Source: Cochliopodium minus
Lineage: Eukaryota; Discosea; Himatismenida; Cochliopodiidae
Length of the DNA stretch: 22,837 nt
NCBI GenBank assembly: GCA_024220525.1
Contig: JAMYWO010000048.1
Span: 59,016-81,852 of the forward strand
Direction of reading: 5' to 3'
Made by a program: the position numbers and the translations under genes. Numbering within the stretch: position 1 is the first letter of the stretch; every line of letters starts with the position of its first letter. The notes under the pieces were generated by a model that worked only from the letters and a program-made list of their open reading frames with translations, did no database searches and had not been told where the DNA came from. Of the stretch, positions 1 through 10,701 are shown in pieces.

Positions 1-181
1 TACCACTTTTCTCATTGAGGAAATTGGAGATTGAGGATTGTGAAAAATTAAAAATTTGAGACAATGTTATTTGCGAATAAAAGCGTTTATCTTTCAAATA
101 TTTGAATGTGTTTCTTATTTCATCTTCACTCCAATTATTATCATAACGATGAGAAAAAAGGAAAGAATAAAGATTTAACAT
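1..181 (-). CDS. HTH-like protein, N-terminus only (left copy)
   Basis: The frame opens at the ATG at 181-179, directly after an in-frame TGA, and stays open for 60 codons until it runs off the contig. The product begins MLNLYSFLFSHRYDNNWSED and continues with a segment ending ITLSQIFNFSQSSISNFLNE. That segment reads like helix-turn-helix: a helix, then the SQSSISNFLN pattern typical of recognition helices. Function is not known; DNA binding (transcription factor or transposon protein) is inference. It differs from the right copy by four residues (NN for DH at 15-16 with D/N shifts, FY for LF near 36-37). Both copies are intact, so the family may be expressed. The Ras gene lies upstream in the same orientation with its stop 322 bp away. 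Confidence 0.6.
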   Translation of the reverse strand, partial: MLNLYSFLFSHRYDNNWSEDEIRNTFKYLKDKRFYSQITLSQIFNFSQSSISNFLNEKSG

Positions 182-282
182 TCAAATTTTTTTTTGTATT
201 CACTCCTTTTTCTCAAAATTATATAAAATGTAATTTTATACAAAAATATTTTTCTCGTTGAAAAATTTTATATAAAATAATT
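1..282. repeat. Left arm of contig-terminal inverted repeat
   Basis: Bases 1-282 are the reverse complement of 22554-22837, with a handful of substitutions, a one-base indel and poly-T length changes. The outermost 77 bases are identical; the first mismatch is at position 78. The arm covers the 5' end, leader and upstream region of the HTH-like gene, so coding and promoter sequence are duplicated together. The homology stops sharply after base 282, next to an AT-only stretch. It could be a duplicated gene family member or the end of a mobile element. Confidence 0.93.
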
Positions 283-503
283 ATAATATTATAATATAAT
301 TTTTCCCACTTAAGAACTTTAGTTTTAAAAATTAAATAATTTTAATTTCAAATATAAAATCCATAAAATAAGATACATATGGCTTTTAAGACTATTCTCT
401 CCACACCAATAATATTTGAGATATAAAAAATGATACAAATTGTATGGCTCTTTTCTCAAAAAAAATTTTAAATGTAAGGAGGATAAAATTAAATGAGATT
501 TAA

Positions 504-1912
<1,409 letters not shown>

Positions 1913-3057
1913 TTACGCAACACTGATACCAATCAAAGAACCAACAGTAACATCAACAACACTATGGCGGTAGTCAATAATTCTAAAAAATAATTATTTA
2001 ACTAATTTATACAATCGAAAAGAAGAATTAACCTTGAAATCCCTGAGAAGAGGGCAATTCCAAAAGGGGCAATGCATAATAAGTACTTGGGTATAATAAA
2101 TTTACTGTATTTGTCAACGTATAGATGTAGTTGAGCAGCAAGATAGAGAAATACAAAAGTCATGGTGCAAAAAGAATATGAAGCATGGCCTGAGGGAAAT
2201 GACATTTTTCCATCTCGTCTGTAAGAAAATGTTTATATAAATATATTTAGAAATGTAATCTTGAATTTTACCTTAAAGATGCTTTTGGAAGATTCTGTCT
2301 TGCGTAATAATCTGGTCTCTTTAAAAAATAATTTTTTATTTCACATATTATCATTTGAAATTTACGTTATATCCCACCCCCATTCGTATAGTTTCTGTGA
2401 TCAAACAAACCTAATTTATTTAAAATTCAAAAAAAAATACAAAAAAAAAATAAAGAGATTTACCAACGAAACAGTAATTGCTCCTGCGACAAGGGAGCTG
2501 TGGCATGAACAGGCTAATTTGATTAACCATAAAAATTATAAAAAATAAAAAATTTTTTTTATAATTTACGCTGAGCTTCTCATTATTTGTTGCTTTAATA
2601 AATCCCCTTCTTTTTATTTGGAATAACACTCGAATTAAGATAATAATAACTGGAAGGATAAAGCAAGTCCTGAATTTTTTTTTTAAAAATTTGAAAGAAA
2701 AAACAAAAATGAAGAAAAGATTTTCTTACAATATCACCCCTATCGTTGGGAAAGTTTCAGGGCTGTAAGGGTACTGATAAAAATAAATTAAACTCAAAAA
2801 CTTATCAAAAAAAAAAAGATTTACTTCAAATTCTGTGCTTCCTGGAGGAACATATCTTGTTCTTGGTTGAAAAACAAAACTCCAGGCGGAACAAGGCATA
2901 ATAAAAAGATGGAATAGTCAAAAAGATAAGAAATGGAATACCATTTATCTGAAATTTCCCTCTCTTTTTTGAATTTCCAGTAAAAAATGAAATTTAATTT
3001 CTTAAAAAGATTACTTGATTCGTTTGCATTATTTTTGTTGTTTGATTGTGACTCCAT
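1913..3057 (-). CDS. PAP2-family lipid phosphate phosphatase
   Basis: Integral membrane phosphatase that would remove phosphate from phosphatidate-like lipids. Eight exons: 3057-2825, 2762-2730, 2669-2570/2572, 2513-2464, 2410-2366, 2318-2272, 2218-2033, 1982-1913, giving about 253 aa. The three catalytic motifs are present: RMGVGYNRP near 147-155 (first basic residue Arg, usually Lys), SFPSGH at 175-180 with the nucleophile-assisting His180, and SRIIDYRHSVVD at 230-241 with His237 and Asp241. Hydrophobic segments lie in exons 1, 3, 4/5 and 7. The start is the only ATG of the first open frame and precedes an Asn/Ser-rich cytosolic tail. The exon 3/4 junction is odd: the GT donor at 2569 breaks the frame, and a GC donor two bases earlier (exon end at 2572) or a one-base correction restores it. 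Family assignment is firm; substrate is unknown. Confidence 0.88.
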
Positions 3058-3473
3058 TGACTTTATAGATTTTTTTTAAATAATCTTTTTTTTTAATTTT
3101 CAATTTTAAAATTTTTTTTAATTTAAATTCGCTTAAAAAATAAAATCAAATAATTTTATATTTCTCAGATCTGAGAAAACTAATCAATTTGAAGATTGAG
3201 AAAACAAATCAAGATTTGATTTTATTTTTAAAAACTTTTATAACTGATTTCTTTTTTTATTTTGTGAATTTCAAATTCAAATTTTTCAACACGATGATAA
3301 AAAACATTCACAAATGTATCCACAATCAGTAATTATCACAAAGAATTTTAAAATACGTATTTTTATGAAAACTTTGTCCAGACAACAAATTCAAACTGAG
3401 AATTCAACGATATAATAATCAGATTTTTTTTTTTTGAAGTATATTCTATTTTATTACTTAAATGCTTTTTATT
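3058..3473. other. Intergenic region upstream of PAP2 gene
   Basis: About 415 bp between the PAP2 start and the stop of the Cys-rich gene, both on the minus strand. No coding frame is supported. It carries an 18-bp perfect palindrome (3161-3178) followed by a near-repeat of tgagaaaacaaatcaa on its right side (about 3172-3212), which are the only structured elements seen. Confidence 0.55.
3161..3178. promoter_or_regulatory. 18-bp perfect palindrome upstream of PAP2 gene
   Basis: The sequence tttctcagatctgagaaa equals its own reverse complement. It lies about 105 bp upstream of the PAP2 start codon, followed by the related word tgagaaaac twice within 35 bp. A dimeric regulator site is plausible; this is inference from symmetry and position only. 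Confidence 0.3.
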
Positions 3474-6197
3474 TCAATTAAAAAAACATAAAATAGACAA
3501 CAAAAGAGCGAAAATAAAAGAACCAGACAAAACAGAAGAAGAGGAGGACTTACCAGGAGAAGACTTACCAGAGGAGGTCTTAAGAGTTCTAGTAGATGCT
3601 TGCGGAGGAGAGTAGAAATTAGTGGAAAGACCAATTCTAGGGTCATTGATGAGCTAAATTGAAGGAAAAAGGATTAAAAAAAAAAGAAAGATTGATTTTT
3701 CAAATTTTACATTAAATCCACTTGTAAATCTATTAAAGAAGAGATTGACTACAGAAAAAAAAAATTTAAAAAAATTCTTTAAAAAAAAAAAAGAGAAAAA
3801 AGAACCCCTTGCAGAATCGTTCTGAACACTGGCAGTAATGTTGCTGAAAACAGCAGTTTGGTTGTTACACAAGCAAGAACCAACGCCACAAGCGTTACAT
3901 CCAGGAGGCAAAGCGAAAGAAGAAGTGTTGAATTGAACCCAGAAGTTTCCGAAAGTCAAAGTATTTCCTGTCCTTTTTATTTGGGAATAAAAGCAAAAAT
4001 TATTGTCTCAAAAATAAATTTTATTTTTTTTACTTGACAGGATTTTCAGTATTTCTTCCAGTGACAGAGTATTTAAAAACCTAAAAAAAAATGATAATGA
4101 CAATAACAATAAAATAAAATGTATAAAGGATCAATATTAATCAACATATACAAATGAAAATATGATTATTAATAATCTCATTGATAATATAGTATCTTAT
4201 ATTGAGATATAAAAATTGATCCAAATTACATTTCGCATATTAAATTCTTATAAAAAAATTTTCAATGTCAATAGAAAATTAATAATAATAATAATAATAA
4301 TAAAAAATAAAATAAATTAATAAATCAATAAATAAATAAAATAAGTTTACTAATCTGGCTTCTTTGAGGATAGAAACAAACTTGTATCCTTGGATAAAAA
4401 GATCAATTTTGAGGTAACTGGAGCACCCTCTGGTGATGCAATCAACGGTTTGGAGACAATTGTCCAAGCAAGGAGCTCCCAAACCTGTGCAACTTGAGGA
4501 GCATGTGTCCACATTGTTGATTCCTCCAATTTCACATCCGAAGATACATTGGCCAACCTTTATTTCAAAAAAATTTAAAATTCATCTGTATGTTCAAAAT
4601 CAAATTTTTTTGTTCGATTTTAATCTTTGCGAATCACCATACACTGTATGTAAATATCAATTAGAGGATATATCTCCAATACAGAGATGAATGATTGTTT
4701 TATCGTGCCAAAAATATCCAGACACAATATGATTTTTATTTATTATTTTTATTTTTTAATGTGAAATTTTTTTTATAAACTTTATCGAGTAAACAGTAAA
4801 AACCAAGAATCGCATCGAAATTAAAACAAAAAATAAAATATTTATCTTTCTAATTAAGATATGTTATTCTCGGGCATAATGAGCACCCCCATTAAAATTT
4901 TATGTAAAATCATTTGAATGCATTATAAAGATAAAGTGATTTCAATACAGTAATCAACATGATTTTAAGCATTATACTTAAAATGATCTGATATAAACAG
5001 AACTCAAAAATTTGATGCTAAGAAATTTCTAATAATTCAAGATTTTTGCAATTTTTATAAAAAATATCACATATGAAGAATTGTTATATTCAAGAAAAAA
5101 ATTTCCCCTTATTAAATATGATTTGATAAGATACAATATTATTTTCAAAAGAATAAGCAAAAACAATATATTGGAGATATGAAAGTCAAAATAAACAATT
5201 GTTATTTTCATTTAGGGTAATATAAGAAATTTAAAGTCAAAATATACTTCATTTCGGTATATTGGAATTAAAAAAAAAAAAAAAAATTTGGTGTTTTTAC
5301 ATCTGCACAATTAGCAGTACAAGAGTTGACACAGTTGTTCTTGACAGTGTTACTGCAAATACCATTGACAACACCAGTCTGAAACTTGTTGACAAGTTGG
5401 ATCTTCTTGAACTGATCGCCAAACCCAGCAATACCGGTCATGGTGAAGGAAGTGTTGGTGGAAGCGACAGTGGTCCATTTTAAATCTTTCAAAGGAACTT
5501 CGCTGCGAAAGACTTTCTTCCATTTATTGACTACAGGGAGCTTCACTTGTTCGTAGAGGTTGCAGAAGCTGAAGTTGTAGGTCACGTTGCTGTCTTTTTG
5601 TCTGAGGGTGTAGAATGGCACTCTTCCGTCTACTGGGATGGTAACTAGCAAGTTTCCATTATCCAAAGTGATGTCTGGTTTTTATTTATTTTTTATTTAT
5701 AGAAAACATTTTTTTAATGGGCTTTTGATCAAAAGGTAATAATAATGAGTGAACTATTTTATGTTTGTTATATTGTTTTTGAATTAAATTGAACTTTTAA
5801 ATTCAAAATTTTGAGACTAATTTAAGAAAATAGCCTAAATTATGAAGATGATTTAATTTTCTTTGCAAAAGATCCAATATATTTACAATTTGATATTTAA
5901 AGTATATGACTTTTAAAAAAAGAATATATTAGGTTTACTTTTGGTTGGGGGCAATGGCTTTGGAGTTGGCTTTGGTGGAGGTGGGTGTGGTTTAACAGTT
6001 GGTTTTGGAGGGATTGGTAAAGGAAAAGGGAATCCTGGAGGAGGTTTTGGTGGGCCATTATTAGGTGGTTTGGGGATAGGTAATGGCAAAACTATTTTAA
6101 TTCCTCCAGATTTTTGATCAGGAGCTTGTTTTCCAGGCAATTGTCCAAATACCAAAATGATCAAAGAAAATAAAACAAATAATACTTTATTATTCAT
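3474..6197 (-). CDS. Secreted Cys-rich GPI-anchored surface protein, paralogue B
   Basis: Probable cell-surface glycoprotein of 423 aa; I do not recognise the family. Exons: 6197-5939, 5674-5301, 4557-4351, 4080-4034, 3972-3806, 3748-3711, 3653-3474. A signal peptide (residues 1-18, MNNKVLFVLFSLIILVFG) is followed by a proline-rich stalk (about 20-86) absent from paralogue A. Then comes a beta-rich segment starting NGNLLVTIPVDGRVPFY, a 12-cysteine block (GICSNTV to TRGCSS) and a second beta-rich block with TLTFGNFWVQFNTSSF. A four-Cys cluster (CNACGVGSCLC) follows, then a C-terminal SSSSS plus hydrophobic tail ending at the stop, typical of a GPI signal. All 16 cysteines match paralogue A. 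The start is the only Met before the signal peptide. Exon phases agree at every junction. Intron 2 (about 740 nt) is far longer than its counterpart in paralogue A (87 nt). Confidence 0.82.
4281..4301. repeat. AAT trinucleotide microsatellite in intron
   Basis: Seven consecutive aat units, continued to the right by impure A/T repeats up to about 4340. It sits within intron 3 of Cys-rich paralogue B, just downstream of its donor. The repeat probably explains why this intron (270 nt) is larger than the 66-nt one at the same site in paralogue A. Confidence 0.85.
4558..5300. other. Enlarged intron 2 of paralogue B
   Basis: A 743-nt intron between exon 2 (ends 5301) and exon 3 (starts 4557). The matching intron in paralogue A has 87 nt and splits the same Asp/Gly position. 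It contains the words gaatcacc...tgtatgtaa (4631-4654), tccagaca (about 4718) and aagaaaaaaatttccccttat (5092-5112), all found in the same order in an intron of the adhesin gene. It also holds an inverted 12-mer (atatctccaata 4670-4681, tattggagatat 5169-5180). An inserted, decayed non-coding element would explain the size. No protein-coding frame in it looks real. Confidence 0.6.
4631..5112 (+). repeat. Dispersed intronic repeat, long copy
   Basis: Matches the intron at 15191-15271 in three ordered blocks. Block 1 has about 20 of its first 23 bases alike, including gaatcacc and tgtatgtaa. Block 2 is tccagacacaatat versus tccagacatatt. Block 3 is an identical 21-base word beginning aagaaaaaaa. 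Blocks 2 and 3 are about 370 nt apart here but adjacent in the other copy. This pattern fits a non-autonomous element with an internal deletion in one copy. Confidence 0.45.
5675..5938. other. Intron 1 of paralogue B
   Basis: A 264-nt phase-1 intron separating the signal-peptide/proline-rich exon from the beta-rich domain. Paralogue A has a phase-1 intron at the same place (85 nt). The first exon could therefore be exchanged as a unit, which fits the different N-termini of the two paralogues. Nothing else is seen in it. Confidence 0.7.
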
Positions 6198-6272
6198 TCT
6201 TCTATTTTTTTATTTTTTTGAAAAAGTAATTTATGTTTGAAAAAAATTTTAATTCAAAAGTTTAATGAGGTC

Positions 6273-7777
6273 TCAAAAAAAGAAAACAGATAATAACAAA
6301 GAAAGAAATGCAAAGGAAAAGGAGAAGAGGGAAGAAGAAGAACTCAAACCTTCAATTTCAGCAGGGTCAATACTTTCGGTTACATCATCAATATCAGGAG
6401 TTACAGGGTTCTCGGAAACATATTCATGATGTGCGAGGCCAATAGCAGGATCATTGATGAGAGTTTTTTGGTTTTCAAACTTGTCAAAATTGAATTGAAC
6501 ACTGAATAGTTGAAAAAATTTAGTTTTTTGAAATTGAATTGTTAAAAGTATTTTTACTTTGCATATCCATCTTTGCTGATGGTTGTGTTGACAGTAGTAC
6601 CCAACTTGCTGGTGCATTTGCATTTTTTATTGTCACAAGCAGAACATTGTTTAGGCAAAACAAAGGTGGTGGTGTTATATTGCACCCAGAAGTCACCGAA
6701 AGTCAATGTTTCTCCACTTACAGATGGTTTATCAGTATTTTTACCCTTCACTCCGTATTTGAAGACCTAGAATGAAATTGAAAAGAATTAATAAAATTTT
6801 GTTGAAATGGATTTCTTATCTTCAAATTTTACCAATTTGGAAGATTTATCCCTGGAGATCCATTTGTAATTTTGAAGAATGATATCAAATTTTACATAGG
6901 TAGAACATCCTCTGTTGATACAGTCTACGGTTTGGAAACAACTGTCCAAACAAGGAGATCCCAAACCAGTGCAACTTGAGGTACAGGTATCTGCATTGTT
7001 GATTCCTCCAATTTGACATCCGAATTTACATGGACCATCCTAATTAAATTATTAAAATTAGATGCTATTTCTTATTCTTTTGAAATTTCTATTTTAAAAT
7101 TTTATAAAATTTTTATTATTTTTTACATCTCCACAACCAGCATCACAAGCACTAACACATTGTTGTTGGACAGTAGATGAGCAAATTCCATTGGTAACAC
7201 CACTTTCAAGAAAATTATTAAAATAGGCGAAAAATATATATTTTATGTTTAAATCGAAAAAATATTAATGAGTTTATTTCTCTATTGAGAGATTTACTTT
7301 CTGAAATTATTGACTAATTGGATTGAAGAAAATCTATCAAAGATTGGAATTCTTCCAATTGCTTTATAAGTAAAAGAGGTATCTGTACTTGTTACAGACC
7401 ATCTCAAATCTGACAAATCGATTTCACTGAATGGAACCTTGATCCATACGGTCTTTTTATGCAATTTGAAGGGTTTGATCTCGTAGAATTTTCTAAAATT
7501 GAAGTTGTATGATTCATTGTTGTTTTTTCTGGAGAGATTGTAAAATGGTACTCTACCATTTCTTGGGATGGTCACAATCAAATCTCCATTATAAAATTGA
7601 ATTTCTAAAATAGGAAAAGATATTAGAATAATTGGAAAATATATATATATTTTTGATAAAAAAAATTTAAAGCTGGAATTATTGTAAACCTTCAGGTGTG
7701 GTGACGGTATGGGGTCTTCCACCAGCATAAGAAATTACTATAAAGGATAGTAACAAAATGAAAATTTTATAATTCAT
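6273..7777 (-). CDS. Secreted Cys-rich GPI-anchored surface protein, paralogue A
   Basis: A 371-aa probable cell-surface glycoprotein, head-to-tail with paralogue B, whose start lies only 75 bp beyond this stop. Exons: 7777-7690, 7604-7298, 7202-7127, 7039-6833, 6766-6558, 6501-6273; every junction is GT-AG and in phase. Signal peptide 1-18 (MNYKIFILLLSFIVISYA) leads into a beta-rich segment (NGDLIVTIPRNGRVPFY, then LRWSVTSTDTSFTYK). The 12-Cys block lies at about 138-202 (ICSSTVQQQC to CINRGC). A second beta-rich block follows (KWISRDKSSKLVFKYG, TLTFGDFWVQYNTTTF), then four Cys at about 267-277 and the tail ending SSSSSLFSFSFAFLSLLLSV plus FFF as a GPI-type signal. Many NxT/S sites support secretion. 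The two W-x(7-10)-F/YK segments suggest an internal domain duplication (inference). Family unknown to me; adhesion or recognition is a guess. Confidence 0.83.
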
Positions 7778-7989
7778 TTTTTTTTATATTTAAATGTTTT
7801 TTTTTTAGGCATCTGGAATTGGATTATTGGTTCAATTTGGATAAATTGAAGGTTTATGGGAGGATATACAAATACGGAAGTATATAAATAGATCATTTCA
7901 AAAAAATCAATTTTCGTTTCTTAAGAAAATTTTAAAATTTCTTCAAAGATTATGGAAATAAATTTATGTTGGATTTGTTTGATTAAGGT

Positions 7990-10591
7990 TTATTTCATGA
8001 AAATAAATAGAGAAGGATAACCATACAACCAAGTATAAAAATAGGAAAAGAGTTGGAAGAAGATGTGCTTCAACTCAAGGTAAGAGGATGTGATGGAAGA
8101 TTTGGAAGCATTATACTCACTCTTGAAGATCTCATTTTTGCAAAAACGATACAAAAGCAAGAAATGGGATTTAAGATTGTTCTTCTCGTAAGCCAAACCA
8201 AACTTGATATCAATAGAACGTAAAGTGTCATTAGTTTTGAAAAGTAGCAAAAGTTCTCTATTGATTTGACTTAAAACATCAGTGATTTCGTACATATAGG
8301 CAGCGGCATCTTCTCCAATCTTGTCTAGTTCGTCTTGGGAAGGAGCAACGTTTATTTTGTTGGCACTGATGTCATGATATTCTCTATAAGTGAGCATGGA
8401 GACAAAGAGTGGGTAGAGCTCGTCGGCGCCGAGTTTTCGGGAGTAGAACTCCACTTTTTTCATGTCCGCTTCGACCAAGGATACCCACAAATGTATGTAG
8501 TTCATTCTAAATTCTGTGTTAAGTTCTCTGTAAAGCCCATGGTCAAGCTTACAAATTTTTTAATAAAAAATTAATCGAAAATAATCCAAAAAAAAAAAAA
8601 ATGTTTTTTTTTCTTACCAACACCACAACTAAATTGTCATCCTTTTCTTTTCTCACCAAAATATTTCCCCTATTTAAAGAAAAATGAAATAAATAAATAA
8701 ATAATAGGGTTTTTTTTAAAAAAATTACAAGTCTTTTTGGAAGCAAAATTAAGATTTTTCTTTTATAAAAAAAAAAAGACGTACGAGGATCACAATGAAC
8801 AAATCCATCTTAGAGCAAAAAAAAATTGAAAATAAGGATTTATATATTATAATATATTTATTATTATAAATGAAATAGAAATACCCCTAAAAATCATTTG
8901 ATTGAAAATTTCTTTGAGAAGAAGTGAAACTTTTTTTTTGTCTATCCCATTTTTTTCAAGTTCTTTCACATCCATGGTGGATCCTTCCAAAGAAATAAAT
9001 AAAAAATAAAAAATAAAAAAAATAAAATAAAAAATAATATGAGATAAAGAACCTTCACAATACTCCATTGTCAAGACCCTCCTTGTAGTAAGATAATTAT
9101 AAATATTAGGGATTTGAACCTAAGTGTAAATTATTTTCAAATTTTTTTTGAATTTTTTTGAATTTTTTTTGAATTCTTTTTAAATTACAATTCCATCCCA
9201 TTCTTCTCCGAAATTTTTTTTGACTCTTTTTGCATTTTCGGCTTCTTTTTTGAAATTCAACTCCTCTTTTGGTATTTAAATTTTGAAAAAAAAAAATTAA
9301 AAAAGTTTGAAGAAGTGAAATAATACCAGGAAGATTCGTCTAAATCAAATTTCAAAATTTTTTTTTTATATTAAAAAAATAATTATTTATTTTAGTTACT
9401 TTCATTTCAGTTGCCAACCACTGAAGTTTGAATTTGGGGAATAACCAAGAAGCTATTTGAATTAACTTTTGAAAAGAAAAAAAAGTTTAAAAATAAGAAT
9501 TAAAGGATTACTAACAAAAAAAAAAAGAGAAAAAAAAAAAAAGAAAAAAAAAGAGAAAAAAAAATAATTTTTGAAATTAAATAAATTTAAATAAATTTTT
9601 TTTTTTTTGATTTTAAATTTGTAATAAATAGAAAAAGTTTGATTTCAAAAATTGAAAAAAAAAAAGTTTTTTTTTTACAAGATCAACAGTTTTGATGTCA
9701 CTTTGAGACAACTCGAAAATACCCCTATGTTGAACTTTTATTGCGACGACTTCACCAGTAGTACGTAAGGTGCCTTTGTAAACCTGGGCGAGAGAGCCTA
9801 CGCCCAATGGTTTTTTGTCAAATTCGCTGAAAATATTGTCTATCGTGTTTCCCAGCTCCTCTTCTATCACTTTTTTTGCGTCCTCGAATTTACTTTCTGG
9901 CGAAGCGTCTTGAAAGACTCTCATTGTATTCACGTATTCAGATGGGAGCATGTATTCCAACATTGCTTTAAATTAAAAAAAATTAATAAAATTTTCTCTT
10001 TAAATTGTTATTTTTTTTACCCATGTGTTGCGCCAATTTGATATATATTCCTTTGTGAAATTAAAATAAAATTTTTGGCTTACAAATGTTTGGTCAAAAA
10101 TTAATATCCGCTAACAAAATTGTCATTTGGAGAACAAAATTTTTCAAAATTTCTTTATTCCATACCTCCATTCTTTAAAATTAAAAGTGGTTTTATAATA
10201 AGGATTCATTTCGGCGGATATATATTTTTTTTTTACCAATCTGCATAACCATGCCAATTTGTTTGCTGATCTTTGATGTGTCTTTGATTTGATTATTAAT
10301 TGTTCTTCTTGTGGTTCCTCTTCGATATTTCTCCAAGAGATCATATAATCTGCTGCTATTGCACCAGATACAAGAGATGCAATGGTGAATCTTGATACAC
10401 CTTTAATTCAAATCATGATTGTTAATTTTAAAATCATCCCAACCTGTTAAGAAAATATATAAATTTAATGTCTTCAAATATTCACCTAATGCATTCAATT
10501 TCATTTCCTTATAGTTGTAATATGTATAAATAGCTGAACTCAAAAGTATGGTCCTTTTTGCAAATGTTTTGAATTTAAACTTTTTAAACAT
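7990..10591 (-). CDS. adck1: ADCK1-like ABC1/UbiB atypical kinase
   Basis: Mitochondrial ABC1-family atypical kinase/ATPase, a group linked to coenzyme Q and membrane homeostasis; 517 aa, close to human ADCK1. Thirteen exons: 10591-10486, 10400-10237, 10172-10166, 10050-10021, 9965-9679, 9465-9400, 9339-9327, 9265-9189, 9119-9053, 8983-8885, 8808-8781, 8669-8618, 8547-7990. Motifs in order: NGGIYIKLAQH (91-101, the KxGQ element with Ala for Gly), GSLAQVYKG (159-167, Ala-rich loop) and AIK with Lys179. Then LNFKKEAEN (227-235), VHCDPRTGN (309-317, catalytic Asp312) and LLDHGLYRE (DFG-like, Asp334). The region after LLDHGLY is the best match to ADCK1. The basic N-terminus (MFKKFKFKTFAKR) plus a hydrophobic stretch suits mitochondrial import. 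The HPG of the usual DPHPGN is replaced by RTG, which depends on a GTCTTT donor at 8780. Divergent from the 621-aa gene across 110 bp. Confidence 0.92.
10098..10123 (+). repeat. Short dispersed motif, copy 2
   Basis: Contains atccgctaacaaaattgt within intron 3 of the ADCK1-like gene, matching 1588-1620 over the 13-base core and parts of both flanks. The words caaatgtttgg (left side here) and aaatgtttgg (right side of copy 1) are also shared but in changed positions, as expected for an inverted or rearranged element end. Confidence 0.35.
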
Positions 10592-10701
10592 TTTTTTTTT
10601 TTGATTTTGGATTTGATATAGGATTTTATGTAAAAAAAAAAGGGGGAAAGAGAAATGCCAATTCTCTTTCAGTTTTTTTAAAAATAACCCCTTTTTTTAA
10701 T
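10592..10701. promoter_or_regulatory. Compact divergent promoter region
   Basis: Only 110 bp separate the start codons of the ADCK1-like gene (-) and the 621-aa gene (+). The stretch has oligo-T next to the minus gene, a purine run (aaaaaaaagggggaaagag) in the middle and oligo-T next to the plus gene. Both promoters must lie here or inside the leaders, so co-regulation is possible; this is inference from position. Confidence 0.4.

Noticed and set aside
2420-2629. Continuous minus-strand frame through PAP2 exon 3 and the following intron
   Set aside because: It reads poly-T intron sequence as Phe/Ile runs and misses the frame that leads to the RP motif.
4433-4690. Plus-strand frame of 85 codons
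   Set aside because: Antisense to the cysteine exon of paralogue B, which is conserved with paralogue A.
6539-6775. Two plus-strand frames near the GPI paralogue A exon 5
   Set aside because: Both are antisense shadows of a conserved exon.
3474-7777. Cys-rich pair as pseudogenes because of many short frames
   Set aside because: All exons join in phase at GT-AG sites and the cysteines match between copies, so both are intact.
9510-9562. Long A/G-rich run that could be a retroposon tail
   Set aside because: It sits in an intron as ordinary low-complexity sequence, with no adjoining element body or target duplication.
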